From assembly GCF_045062745.1 (NCBI RefSeq), contig NZ_JBJGED010000008.1, forward strand, positions 62,001 to 126,000: a DNA stretch of 64,000 nt, in the 5' to 3' direction. Source of the DNA: Paenibacillus_AA sp045062745 (lineage in GTDB: Bacteria; Bacillota; Bacilli; Paenibacillales; NBRC-103111). Position 1 is the stretch's first letter, and every line of letters starts with the position of its first letter. Position numbers and translations under genes: made by a program. Positions 27,076 to 35,670 of this stretch are shown one piece after another. Below the pieces are notes generated by a model that did no database searches, was not told the origin of the DNA, and was given only the letters and a program-made list of their open reading frames with translations.

Positions 27076-28707
27076 CTAAAAATATACTATTCGGTGCGTA
27101 TCGTCCGGCGACAGGGGCATGTCAATCAATTCCTTCAGCCAACCGTCCCCATACTTCACCAGATACATCAGGGCATTGTACACCCTCTCCTGCGGCTTGC
27201 CCTGAGGGGCAAGCGAGACGTACAGCCGTTCCCAATGCCGCAGCGCGGTGTCGAACTGGCTCGCGAACGCTTCGTTCGCCCGCGTCTCGAGAAACTCGAT
27301 CTGCTCGACGATCTTCTGCAGGTTCGTCTCCCCCAGCTTGCGCATGCCGGGGTTCAGCGCCCCGATCGTGTCAACGATCGGCTTGTACATGTCGGTGAAG
27401 CGCAGCTTGGCATCGGCGAACCGCTCGGCCAGCTCAGTCGAGCCAAGACCTGCAAGCCATGCTTGCTTTTTCTCCTCATACCGCAGCAGGACGTCCTCGA
27501 ATTGCAGGTCGTACTTGTTCATCTGCTTTTGCAGCGTGCCTTCCACAAGCGTGAACTCGAGCCGCTGCGTCAAGATCGGCATCTGCAGGCCGAACTGCTC
27601 GAAGGCCGGGCGCAGCAGTCCCCAGTACGCAATCTCCGAGGTGCCGAGCACGGCGGAGAGGACCGGTAACAAGTAATCCTGCATCAGCGGCCGGGTCATG
27701 ACGTTGTTGCTCAGCCGCTCCGGCTCCGCCTCCGCAAGCTGTAGCAGCTGATCCCGCGTTAATCGCAGCTCGCCGCGCTTGTCCGTATACAACCCGTCCT
27801 CGCAGCTCAGCAGCAGCCGCTCGCCGTCCTGCAGCACGAACAGGTTCGCGTTGTCCGGCCGCACTTCCGCTTGAGGCTTGTAGCCGAGCTCCTGCATCAG
27901 GGTCTGGGTTGCCATCAGGCATGCGCTTAGCTCGCGCTCACCCTCGACCAGGCGTCGGAACATCGGAGCTTCCAGCTGCCGCAGCGCCGGATCGGCCGAA
28001 TCGACGAGGATCAGGCCATAGGCACCGAACCATTGCGCCAGAAGGCGCGCAAAGCCGAGCGACAGCGTATCCGATTCCATGCACGCCTGCCGCACTTGAT
28101 TCAGGAGCGGCCCCTTGAACTCGGTGTTCATGAGCATCCCCTCGAGCTCGTCGATCGCCGCCAGCCAATCTTCCCGAGATACCAGAACGTCGCTCACCGG
28201 TCCGCGCTTCTCCGGCACAGTCGCTAGTTTGATTTTATGGATCGAGAGCGCGTCCGTCAATACGTGCGTGTGATTTACTTCATCCCAATCGTGGTCCTCG
28301 CCGGCAATCCAGAACACCGGCACGACGCGGCGGTTCAACCGCTCCGAGGCGGCACGCGCCGCCTGCAGCGCGGTGATCGCCTTGTACATCACGAGCAGCG
28401 GGCCCGTGAAAAGTCCGGCCTGCTGACCGCCGACGACGGCCAGCGTGCGCGGATCGCGCAGCGCTTCGATCGCCTCCAGCGCCTCCGGCGCATTGCCGAT
28501 CGTTTCATTATAGCGGCGCAGCGTGTCCGCCAGCGCCGACCGATCCGCCTGCGGCCGCCCGGCCGTATCCAGCCAGTCGGCGCGGCGCTGGATCGTCTGC
28601 GGGTCCTGCGGGTCATAGGCGTACAGCTGCGCGACCGACGCGAAACGCTCCTTATGGTCGCGAGCGAGCGGCTGGCCGGGCTGCCCTATATATGGCTCTA
28701 TTCGCAT
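27076..28707 (-). CDS. bshC: Bacillithiol biosynthesis cysteine-adding enzyme BshC
   Basis: 543 residues, the usual length of ~540. Last enzyme of bacillithiol synthesis: joins cysteine to glucosaminyl malate. The Rossmann-like core shows TLAVVGGQQAGLFTGPLLVMYKAITAL near residue 90 and PVFWIAGEDHDWDEVNH near 130. A long helical coiled-coil region lies near residues 430-490. In B. subtilis bshC (yllA) sits immediately before mraZ; here ahcY and the DUF4349 gene intervene. ATG at 28707 has AAGGAGG upstream, and a good promoter lies about 75 bases upstream. Confidence 0.95.
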   Translation of the reverse strand: MRIEPYIGQPGQPLARDHKERFASVAQLYAYDPQDPQTIQRRADWLDTAGRPQADRSALADTLRRYNETIGNAPEALEAIEALRDPRTLAVVGGQQAGLFTGPLLVMYKAITALQAARAASERLNRRVVPVFWIAGEDHDWDEVNHTHVLTDALSIHKIKLATVPEKRGPVSDVLVSREDWLAAIDELEGMLMNTEFKGPLLNQVRQACMESDTLSLGFARLLAQWFGAYGLILVDSADPALRQLEAPMFRRLVEGERELSACLMATQTLMQELGYKPQAEVRPDNANLFVLQDGERLLLSCEDGLYTDKRGELRLTRDQLLQLAEAEPERLSNNVMTRPLMQDYLLPVLSAVLGTSEIAYWGLLRPAFEQFGLQMPILTQRLEFTLVEGTLQKQMNKYDLQFEDVLLRYEEKKQAWLAGLGSTELAERFADAKLRFTDMYKPIVDTIGALNPGMRKLGETNLQKIVEQIEFLETRANEAFASQFDTALRHWERLYVSLAPQGKPQERVYNALMYLVKYGDGWLKELIDMPLSPDDTHRIVYF

Positions 28708-28782
28708 GCCGAGCCCTCCTTGATCTACCGTTATTTGTACAGCTATTAGTTCCCAGGTTTCGGCATTGTAACAGCCTATTCG

Positions 28783-28811
28783 ATTTTACCTCTCGCGAGG
28801 GGATTCGTCAA
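28783..28811 (-). promoter_or_regulatory. SigA-type promoter of bshC
   Basis: On the minus strand TTGACG (complement of 28806-28811), a 17-base spacer, and TAAAAT (complement of 28783-28788). The spacer holds the palindrome CTCGCGAG, which could be an operator. Confidence 0.65.
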
Positions 28812-28873
28812 AAGGGAACGCAGAAGAGGCTGGCCAGGATCCCTCCTGTACCAACCCCTTGAGTCGAACCGTA

Positions 28874-29830
28874 TTATGCGTAATGGCAAGCCGTCCAGTG
28901 GCCGGACTTCGTCTCCACGAGCGGAGGCTCGACTTGGACGCATTTCTCGGAAGCAAGCGGGCAGCGCGTACGGAACGGACAGCCGCTCGGCGGGTTGACC
29001 GGGCTCGGCAAATCGCCGTGCAGCACGATGCGCTCGCGCGTCGCCTCGATCTCCGGGTCCGGAATCGGAATGGCCGACAGCAGCGCCTTCGTGTAAGGGT
29101 GTGTCGGGTTCGCGTACAATTCACTGCTCTCGGCCAGCTCCACCACTTTGCCGAGATACATGACCGCGACGCGGTCGCTGATGTGCTTCACCATCGACAA
29201 GTCATGGGCGATGAACAAGTACGTGAGTCCCATCTTGTCCTGCAGCTCTTGCAGCAGATTCACGACTTGCGCCTGAATCGAGACGTCGAGGGCCGAGATC
29301 GGCTCGTCGCAGATGATGAATTTCGGGTCGACCGCCAGCGCACGGGCAATCCCGATCCGCTGGCGCTGACCGCCCGAGAATTCGTGGGGGTACCGGGTTG
29401 CGTGATCCGGGTTCAGCCCGACGAGGTCGAGCAGCTCCTCGACGCGCTTCTTGCGCTCGGCTTTGCTGCCGACGAGCTTGTGCACGTCGAGCGCCTCCCC
29501 GATAATATCGGAGATCGTCATCCGTGGGTTGAGCGACGCATACGGGTCCTGGAAGATCATCTGCATCTCGCGGCGCAGCGCCTTCATCTTGGAGCCGGAC
29601 AGCTTGTAGATGTCCGTGCCGCCGAATGTAACCGAACCGGCCGTCGGCTCGTACAGCCGCAAGATCGTGCGGCCGGCCGTCGACTTCCCGCAGCCGGACT
29701 CGCCTACGACCCCGAGCGTCTCGCCTTGCTTGATATCGAGATTAATATCGTTAACGGCTTTCAGCGTTTGGCCTTTGCCGATGTTGAAAAATTTTTTCAA
29801 GTTGCGGACTTCGATCAGATTGCTGCTCAT
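28874..29830 (-). CDS. oppF: Oligopeptide/dipeptide ABC transporter ATP-binding protein (OppF-like)
   Basis: 318 residues. One of the two ATPases of the peptide importer. Walker A is [12 protein letters not shown] near residue 46; the ABC signature is [16 protein letters not shown], Walker B is [12 protein letters not shown], and the H-loop is FIAHDLSMV. The carboxyl oligopeptide-type extension has four-cysteine-like spacing ([14 protein letters not shown]) for an iron-sulfur or zinc site. ATG at 29830 overlaps the oppD stop (ATGA), with AGGAGG 7 bases upstream. It is the last gene of the operon. Confidence 0.94.
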   Translation of the reverse strand: MSSNLIEVRNLKKFFNIGKGQTLKAVNDINLDIKQGETLGVVGESGCGKSTAGRTILRLYEPTAGSVTFGGTDIYKLSGSKMKALRREMQMIFQDPYASLNPRMTISDIIGEALDVHKLVGSKAERKKRVEELLDLVGLNPDHATRYPHEFSGGQRQRIGIARALAVDPKFIICDEPISALDVSIQAQVVNLLQELQDKMGLTYLFIAHDLSMVKHISDRVAVMYLGKVVELAESSELYANPTHPYTKALLSAIPIPDPEIEATRERIVLHGDLPSPVNPPSGCPFRTRCPLASEKCVQVEPPLVETKSGHWTACHYA

Positions 29831-30822
29831 TTGGCCACCTCCTGATGGGCGAGCGGATGCGCCATCCAGCAACGCGCCGTATGCGACTCGCTGAACCGAG
29901 TCTCATTCGGATCATTGTTCAGGCAAATCTCCATCGCTTCATCACAGCGTGCGCAGAAGGCGCAGCCGGCCGGCGGCTTGATCAGATCGGGCGGTGTCCC
30001 GAGAATCGGAATAAGCGGCTCGTCCTTCTTCTGGTCCAGACGGGGCACGGAACGGAGTAAGCCCCGGGTGTACGGGTGCTTCGGATTTTTGAAGATCTCC
30101 ATCTTCGTGCCGCTCTCCACCACTTTCCCCGCATACATGACGATGACGCGATCGCACATGTCCGCCACGACGCCCAAGTCATGGGTGATCAGAATGATCG
30201 AGGTGCCCAGGTTTTTTTGCAAATCCTTCATCAGACGAAGAATTTGCGCCTGGATCGTCACGTCGAGTGCCGTCGTCGGTTCGTCCGCGATCAACAGGGA
30301 CGGGTTGCACGCCAGAGCAATGGCGATCATCACCCGTTGCCGCATGCCGCCGGAGAATTCGTGCGGGTACTGCTTCACGCGCTCCTGCGGATTCGGAATG
30401 CCGACGAGACCGAGCATCTCGATGGCCCGCTTCGTCGCTTCCGCCTTCGACATGTTTTGGTGCTTGATCAGCCCTTCGGAAATTTGCTTGCCGACCGTCA
30501 TCGTCGGGTTGAGCGAGGTCATCGGATCCTGGAAAATCATGCCGATGTCTTTCCCGCGAATCGCCTGCATCTCCTTCTCCGTCTTCTTCAGCAGGTCCTG
30601 GCCCATAAAGTTGACGGAACCGCCTTGGATCATGCTGGGCGGGGACGGAATGAGGCGCATGATCGATTGGGCGGTCACGCTCTTGCCGCAACCGGATTCA
30701 CCGACAATGGCTACGGCTTCCCCTTTATTCACATGAAAGCTGACGCCGCGCACGGCTTTGACTTCGCCGCCGTACACGCGGAACGACACCTTCAAATCTT
30801 GTACGTCCAAAATTTTGTCCAT
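29827..30822 (-). CDS. oppD: Oligopeptide/dipeptide ABC transporter ATP-binding protein (OppD-like)
   Basis: 331 residues. Partner ATPase of OppF. Walker A is [12 protein letters not shown] near residue 39, signature [16 protein letters not shown], Walker [14 protein letters not shown]-loop [14 protein letters not shown]. The carboxyl extension has the cysteine motif [17 protein letters not shown] at 30822 with AAGGAGG upstream, 33 bases after oppC. OppF follows with a 4-base overlap. Whether the system prefers di- or oligopeptides cannot be read from the sequence. Confidence 0.94.
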   Translation of the reverse strand: MDKILDVQDLKVSFRVYGGEVKAVRGVSFHVNKGEAVAIVGESGCGKSVTAQSIMRLIPSPPSMIQGGSVNFMGQDLLKKTEKEMQAIRGKDIGMIFQDPMTSLNPTMTVGKQISEGLIKHQNMSKAEATKRAIEMLGLVGIPNPQERVKQYPHEFSGGMRQRVMIAIALACNPSLLIADEPTTALDVTIQAQILRLMKDLQKNLGTSIILITHDLGVVADMCDRVIVMYAGKVVESGTKMEIFKNPKHPYTRGLLRSVPRLDQKKDEPLIPILGTPPDLIKPPAGCAFCARCDEAMEICLNNDPNETRFSESHTARCWMAHPLAHQEVAK

Positions 30823-30855
30823 AGCAGCTTCCTCCTTCCCAGTTTCGTGCCGAGC

Positions 30856-31800
30856 TTATTTTTTCATCTTCGGGTCGAATGCGTCGCGCAAGCCGTCCCC
30901 GAATACGTTAAAGGCAAACATGGTCAAACTGATCAAACCCGCAGGGAAGATCATCCGCCAAGGATAGACGTCCCACGCGGAGATGGCGTCCGAAATCATC
31001 GTACCCCAAGAGGCGGCAGGCGAGCTGACGCCGAGGCCCAGGAAACTCAGGAACGCTTCGGAGAAAATCGCCGACGGCACGGTCAGCGTCAAGGTAACGA
31101 TGATCGGGCCGGATGCGTTCGGGATCAGATGGCGGAACAGGATACGCGGCATGCTGGCCCCGAGCGAGCGGGAAGCGAGCGCGTACTCCTGGTTCTTCAG
31201 CTGCATAATCTGACCGCGGACGATCCAGGACATATTGATCCATCCGGTGATCGTCAGCGCCAAAATAATCGTCGTCATACTCGGCTCGAACACGACGACC
31301 ATGAGAATGACGATGAGCATATGCGGAATGGAGTACAGCACTTCGGAGAAGCGGCTCATCACTTCGTCCACGCGACCGCCGAAATACCCCATGATGCCGC
31401 CGTACAGCACGCCGATCAGCAGGTCGATGAGCGCCGCGAACAGACCGACGCGCAGCGAGATCGAAGCCCCCATCCATGTGCGGGCGAACATGTCGCGTCC
31501 CAGGTCGTCGGTACCGAACCAGTGCTCGGAGGAAGGCGGCAGGTTCGTCTGATCCAGATTGTTCGTCGCATAGTCGTGCGGCGTCATCATCTGGCCGAAG
31601 ATCGCCATGAAGCTGAGCAGGATGAGGATTACCAGACCGACCATAGCGAGCCGGTTCGCTCTGAGCCGTCTCCACGCGTCCTGCCACGACGACAGGCTCG
31701 GCCGGACGATTTTGTCTCCAGCCTTCTCTTTGCGGTCCAGCTTGCGGAACTGCTCCGGCTTCAGGTCGCCTGCGCCGTGTTCAACCGTATAATCTGCCAT
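30856..31800 (-). CDS. oppC: Oligopeptide ABC transporter permease (OppC-like)
   Basis: 314 residues. Membrane permease with a soluble amino tail of ~45 residues, one helix (MVGLVILILLSFMAIFGQ), the family motif WFGTDDLGRDMFARTWMGA near residue 95, and five further membrane segments. The EAA-type loop for ATPase contact is ALASRSLGASMPRILFRHLIPNA. Start ATG at 31800 shares one base with the oppB stop (TAATG), so translation is coupled. Confidence 0.94.
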   Translation of the reverse strand: MADYTVEHGAGDLKPEQFRKLDRKEKAGDKIVRPSLSSWQDAWRRLRANRLAMVGLVILILLSFMAIFGQMMTPHDYATNNLDQTNLPPSSEHWFGTDDLGRDMFARTWMGASISLRVGLFAALIDLLIGVLYGGIMGYFGGRVDEVMSRFSEVLYSIPHMLIVILMVVVFEPSMTTIILALTITGWINMSWIVRGQIMQLKNQEYALASRSLGASMPRILFRHLIPNASGPIIVTLTLTVPSAIFSEAFLSFLGLGVSSPAASWGTMISDAISAWDVYPWRMIFPAGLISLTMFAFNVFGDGLRDAFDPKMKK

Positions 31801-32735
31801 TATGCCTTCTCCTTTCCGCCGGTCAGTTTAATGCGCGGGTCGACTAATACGTAAGCGACGTCCGTCAGGAAGCGCGCCGCCATCAGGATCGCCCCGTAGA
31901 AGAGCGTGAGTCCCATGATCAGCGTATAGTCCCGGTTCGACACGCTCTCCACGAAGTGCTTGCCGAGTCCCGGAATGCCGAAAATTTTCTCAATAACGAC
32001 GGAACCGGTAATAACCCCGGTAGTGAGCGGGCCCAGATAAGTAACGACAGGCAGAATCGCATTGCGCAGCGCATGCTTGATGGTGATTGCGGTTCCGCTC
32101 AACCCTTTGGCCTTCGCCGTCTTGATGTAATCGGAGCTCATCACTTCCAGCATGTTGGAGCGCGTGAGACGGGCGATGAAGGCGATCGGCGAGAAGGCCA
32201 GGGCAAGCGAAGGCAGCACGTAGTCGGACGGATCGTTCAGCCCCGCTACGTCGAATAGATGCAGCTTGCTCGCGAAGACGAACTGCAGGAGCGTCGCCAT
32301 GACGAAGCTAGGCACCGCAACGCCCAGCACCGCGATAATCATCGCCAGGTTGTCCATCAGGCGGCGATGGCGCAGGGCCGCGATTGTCCCAAGCGTCACG
32401 CCTACACATACCGAGACGATAATGGCGCACAGACCAAGGCGCAGCGAATTGCCGAAGGACCCTTCGACGATGCCGTTGACGGTGCGGCCTTGCCATTTCA
32501 TCGAGACGCCGAGGTCGAGCGTAGCGATAGACTTGATGTAATTCCAGTATTGAACCATAACCGGCTTATCCAAGCCGTAGTAGGCCTTCAGGTTGGCCAA
32601 TATCTCAGGAGACGGCATTTTCTCGGACATGAAAGGATCGCCGGGGATCGCCTTCATCAGGAAGAAGGTGGCCGTTGCCAATATGAACAAAGATATTAAT
32701 ACAAGGAGCAGTTTTCGCAGAACATAGCGAACCAC
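31800..32735 (-). CDS. oppB: Oligopeptide ABC transporter permease (OppB-like)
   Basis: 311 residues with six membrane segments. The first spans about residues 9-28 (LLLVLISLFILATATFFLM), followed by the family motif IPGDPF. The EAA-type loop is YIKTAKAKGLSGTAITIKHALRNAILP. Start is GTG at 32735 with AGGAGG 7 bases upstream. It lies about 200 bases after oppA with a terminator hairpin between them, so oppA is probably made in excess of the permease, a common arrangement. Confidence 0.94.
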   Translation of the reverse strand: MVRYVLRKLLLVLISLFILATATFFLMKAIPGDPFMSEKMPSPEILANLKAYYGLDKPVMVQYWNYIKSIATLDLGVSMKWQGRTVNGIVEGSFGNSLRLGLCAIIVSVCVGVTLGTIAALRHRRLMDNLAMIIAVLGVAVPSFVMATLLQFVFASKLHLFDVAGLNDPSDYVLPSLALAFSPIAFIARLTRSNMLEVMSSDYIKTAKAKGLSGTAITIKHALRNAILPVVTYLGPLTTGVITGSVVIEKIFGIPGLGKHFVESVSNRDYTLIMGLTLFYGAILMAARFLTDVAYVLVDPRIKLTGGKEKA

Positions 32736-32872
32736 CGCGGCACCTCCTACGTCTTCAATCCAAAGTTAACATAACTATTTTTATTGTAAACAAGTAGACT
32801 ATTTCGTGTCCAATTGTATCATTTCCCAGCTTAAGTACCGGTAACCGCTTTAGTGCATCACCGTTTTACATG

Positions 32873-32911
32873 AAAAAAAGCTCGGGGTATACAGCTTTCC
32901 TATACCCCGAA
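32873..32911 (-). terminator. Terminator or attenuator between oppA and oppB
   Basis: Minus-strand hairpin with perfect 10-bp arms (TCGGGGTATA / TATACCCCGA, 32882-32891 and 32901-32910) followed by AGCTTTTTTT. Located 24 bases after the oppA stop; likely a partial stop that lowers expression of oppBCDF relative to oppA. Confidence 0.85.
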
Positions 32912-32934
32912 CCGATTGTTCTCACCTATTGGCT

Positions 32935-34581
32935 TTATTTCTTTTCGATGTAGCCTTTGGTGAAGTCGATATCGCCCTTGTAGTCGATAAATACGTTCTT
33001 CACGTACGGTTTTTGCGCCCAGATTCCCGTGTAGTAGTACACTGGAATAATCGGCATTTCGCTGACCATCAGCTTCTCGGCTTTCGCCATCGCTTCCATA
33101 CGCTTCTTGTCGTCTTGAGTAGTCTGAGCTTCCTTCACAAGCTTGTCATACTCAGCGTTGGAATATTTCGAATTGTTGTTGCCGCCGCCTGTCATGAGCA
33201 GGTCAATGTAAGTCATCGGATCGTTGTAGTCCGCTCCCCAACCTGCGCGAGCGATCTGGAAGTTGCCGGTTTGACGGTTCTTGATGTACACACCGAACTC
33301 TTGGTTTTCCAGCTTGATGTCCGCGCCCAGGTTTTTCTTCCACATGTCTACGACCGCTTCGGCGATTTTCTTGTGCGCTTCGCTGGTGTTGTAGATCAAG
33401 GTTACTTGAGGCAGCTTGGTCAAACCTTTTTCTTTCAAGCCTTCTTCGAGCAATTTCTTAGCTTCGTTTACGTCTTCCTTGAAGTAGTCGTCTTTCACTT
33501 CTTCGCGGAACGTTTTCTTCTCGCCCTTGATCCCCGGAGGCACGAAGCCGAATGCCGGAATTTGATCGCCGAGCGTTACTTTCTCTACAATCGACTTGCG
33601 GTCGATCGCCATTGCGAACGCCTTGCGGATCTTGGCGTTGTCGAACGGAGCTTGCTTCGTGTTGAATTCATAATAGTACGACGAGGCGATCCCTTTCACT
33701 TGAAGACCGAAGTTTTTGTCGGCTTTCAAGGAAGGCAGCTTATCTACCGGAATTTCCCCAACCGGACGGCCGACCCAGTCGATCTCGCCGGAGTTGTACA
33801 TTTGCAATTGCGTATTGGCGTCGTTCAAAATTTTCATATTCACGGTAGCCAGCTTGATGTCTTTGGCCCCGTAGTAGCTTTCGTTTTTCGCGAGTGTAAT
33901 GGAGTCGTTGTGCTTCCACTCTTTGATCGTGAAGGCGCCGTTCGTCACCATCGTGTTAGCCTCAGCGGCGAACTTAGGCGTCGCTTTCACATGCTTCTCG
34001 TTCAGAGGGAAGTATGTGTAGAACGATACCAGACTGTCGAAGTAAGGAGTCGGAGCTTTCAACTCGACTTCCAGCGTATAATCGTCAACGGCTTTAACGC
34101 CGATTTGGTTCGCGTCCGTAATTTTCTTCGTGTTGTACTCTTCCGCGTTCTTGATGTAGTACAGCTGGTACGCATATGGAGCTGCGAATGCAGGATCCAG
34201 GGCGCGCTTCCAGGCGAAGACGAAGTCGCTGGCTTTTACAGGATCGCCGTTCGACCACTTAGCGTCTTTCCGAAGGTTGAACGTGTATTTCAGACCGTCC
34301 TTCGAAACTTCCCATTTCTCGGCGGCGGCCCCTTTGACTTCCCCGTTCTCGTCCTTCCTCGTCAATCCATCATAGATCGGGCGAAGCACCGTCGAAGAGT
34401 TATTGTCTTGCGCAAGACCCGGGTCGAGAGATGGCGGCTCAGAACCCAAAATCATACGAAACACTTGATCGCCGCCGGCACCGCTGCTCTTGCCGTCGTT
34501 GCCGCAGGCGGCCAGAACCATTCCCATAAGCAAGACGATGCTCATGAAAACGATTACACTTTTGTTGAACCCCTTAAACAT
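32935..34581 (-). CDS. oppA: Peptide ABC transporter substrate-binding lipoprotein (OppA-like)
   Basis: 548 residues. Signal peptide with lipobox MVLAAC (cysteine near residue 26), so a membrane-anchored SBP family 5 peptide receptor outside the cell. Typical regions are FRMILGSEPPSLDPGLAQD at the start of the mature domain, YTFNLRKDAKWSNGDPVKASDFVFAW, and IRKAFAMAIDRKSIVEKV. ATG at 34581 with AAGGAGG upstream. It heads the opp operon. Codon use is visibly more AT-rich and lysine-rich than its dcw neighbours, typical of highly expressed receptors. Confidence 0.95.
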   Translation of the reverse strand: MFKGFNKSVIVFMSIVLLMGMVLAACGNDGKSSGAGGDQVFRMILGSEPPSLDPGLAQDNNSSTVLRPIYDGLTRKDENGEVKGAAAEKWEVSKDGLKYTFNLRKDAKWSNGDPVKASDFVFAWKRALDPAFAAPYAYQLYYIKNAEEYNTKKITDANQIGVKAVDDYTLEVELKAPTPYFDSLVSFYTYFPLNEKHVKATPKFAAEANTMVTNGAFTIKEWKHNDSITLAKNESYYGAKDIKLATVNMKILNDANTQLQMYNSGEIDWVGRPVGEIPVDKLPSLKADKNFGLQVKGIASSYYYEFNTKQAPFDNAKIRKAFAMAIDRKSIVEKVTLGDQIPAFGFVPPGIKGEKKTFREEVKDDYFKEDVNEAKKLLEEGLKEKGLTKLPQVTLIYNTSEAHKKIAEAVVDMWKKNLGADIKLENQEFGVYIKNRQTGNFQIARAGWGADYNDPMTYIDLLMTGGGNNNSKYSNAEYDKLVKEAQTTQDDKKRMEAMAKAEKLMVSEMPIIPVYYYTGIWAQKPYVKNVFIDYKGDIDFTKGYIEKK

Positions 34582-34855
34582 GGCCTTTCCTCCTTAGTAT
34601 GAAATTTTATTTCTCTCTAATCTTTCGCCATACGAAACTTAATATAGCGCGTCGACTTTCAAAAATACACGTACAATATTGATCAATTAGGGGGAAAATA
34701 TTGATCTTATTGCTTATCATTTGATTTAATTTACAAAAATATGCACAATATTGGGTTGCGGATGCCTCTAGGAGCAAGTCGGAACAAATTAGAAAAGCTT
34801 CTGATCGAAGCCTTTCGAGGATGTGCATTCGTGCTTTAGTGGTAGCTTTTCTTGC

Positions 34856-34904
34856 AACACCAGAATTCTTGAGCTTACGCTCAAAACATATAAATTCTGG
34901 TGTT
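34856..34904. repeat. Nested inverted repeat upstream of oppA
   Basis: Outer arms AACACCAGAATT (34856-34867) and AATTCTGGTGTT (34893-34904) are perfect over 12 bp. Inside them TTGAGC (34869-34874) and GCTCAA (34879-34884) form a second 6-bp stem with a TTAC loop. It would fold as a long hairpin with an internal bulge on either strand. Confidence 0.75.
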
Positions 34905-34933
34905 ATCGAAAAGGGAGCCTTCCGGCTCCCTCG
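34905..34933 (-). terminator. Rho-independent terminator after the ComFB-like gene
   Basis: Minus-strand stem AGGGAGCC / GGCTCCCT (34912-34919 and 34924-34931) with a 4-base loop and a TTTTCG tail, 14 bases beyond the stop. Confidence 0.85.
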
Positions 34934-34946
34934 AAACGCTTTCAGT

Positions 34947-35204
34947 TTATTCCGTCGTTCTTACCCGTTCAATCGCGTGGGTCAGCTCGCGGTACACATC
35001 CGTCTCCACTTGCGCGCGGAGCTGCGTCTTGGCGAACATCTCGCCCCGCTGCGTGGAGACGTATTTGGGCGGGAGCTTATTCAAGGCGAGCGCCATAATG
35101 TCGTTGATATGCCGTTCCTCGAGCGACGCTAACTCAGGATTATGCGCGATCAAATCCCTTAAACAGTTTCTCACGATTTCTTCCATCATATTATGGATTG
35201 ACAT
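34947..35204 (-). CDS. ComFB-family protein
   Basis: 85 residues. Family features are the opening IHNMMEEIVRNCLRDLI, the central INDIMALALNKLPPKYVST (residues ~33-51) and the helix QVETDVYRELTHAIERV. B. subtilis ComFB is encoded with the competence gene comFA, but its role there is unclear, and related proteins elsewhere have been reported as cyclic di-GMP receptors. The cysteines seen in the B. subtilis protein are absent here except for one near residue 14. No com genes are adjacent; the neighbours are the DUF3397 gene and oppA. ATG at 35204 has a GAGGGG site. Confidence 0.8.
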   Translation of the reverse strand: MSIHNMMEEIVRNCLRDLIAHNPELASLEERHINDIMALALNKLPPKYVSTQRGEMFAKTQLRAQVETDVYRELTHAIERVRTTE

Positions 35205-35231
35205 TCCAGCATCCCCTCTCGAATGAATGGA

Positions 35232-35627
35232 TTAGACGTCGTTCAGCTTCACGATGAAGCCGATAATCATGAGCAGGAAATACACCGCGCTTAGCAACAG
35301 GAATCCAAGCCTCCACAGCAGCCTGACGATTTTCAAATGATTGATCTTGCCGCGCAGCCGATACTGATAATTCCCGATCAATCCATAGCCGATCAAGAAA
35401 AACAGCAGGATCATATAGAAGCCAAACGTGTTATGAAAAATCGTATGATACATGGAAGACACGGACCCGATCAGTAAAAACGTCGTTACATCCATCGCCA
35501 ATTTGGTCGCTTTCCGGCTGTCCTTGAACCACAAATACACGATCAGCCAGAGCACGAAAAACCACAGAAACGGTACGATCGCGGTGATGGCATATAAATG
35601 GATCCAAAAATTCGTAAACGCATTCAG
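35232..35627 (-). CDS. DUF3397-family small membrane protein, probable CTG start
   Basis: About 131 residues with four membrane segments. A GTG at 35555 is the first conventional start, but it lacks a ribosome site and would cut off the first membrane helix (WIHLYAITAIVPFLWFF), which is in frame upstream. Between the upstream in-frame TGA and 35555 there is no ATG, GTG or TTG. A CTG at 35627 has GGTGA 6 bases before it, so I use that. An ATG at 35649 is in another frame. The family is confined to Firmicutes and has no known function. It follows panE by about 43 bases. Confidence 0.65.
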   Translation of the reverse strand: MNAFTNFWIHLYAITAIVPFLWFFVLWLIVYLWFKDSRKATKLAMDVTTFLLIGSVSSMYHTIFHNTFGFYMILLFFLIGYGLIGNYQYRLRGKINHLKIVRLLWRLGFLLLSAVYFLLMIIGFIVKLNDV

Positions 35628-35670
35628 GTCGAGTCACCGCTTTCGTCATGCCAGTGAGAATGCCCCGGCG

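Larger units (their letters stand above)
34582..34946. other. 365-nt AT-rich leader region of oppA
   Basis: No convincing gene. Contains the ComFB-gene terminator (right side), a cruciform-like inverted repeat (34856-34904), and AT-rich DNA with two AATATTGATC motifs (34675-34684 and 34697-34706). The first is part of a perfect 10-bp palindrome ATTGATCAAT (34678-34687). A clear -35/-10 pair was not found. Confidence 0.55.

Noticed and set aside
34607..34828. 73-codon minus-strand open frame upstream of oppA
   Set aside because: AT-rich leader with no ribosome site or recognisable protein character; more likely regulatory DNA.
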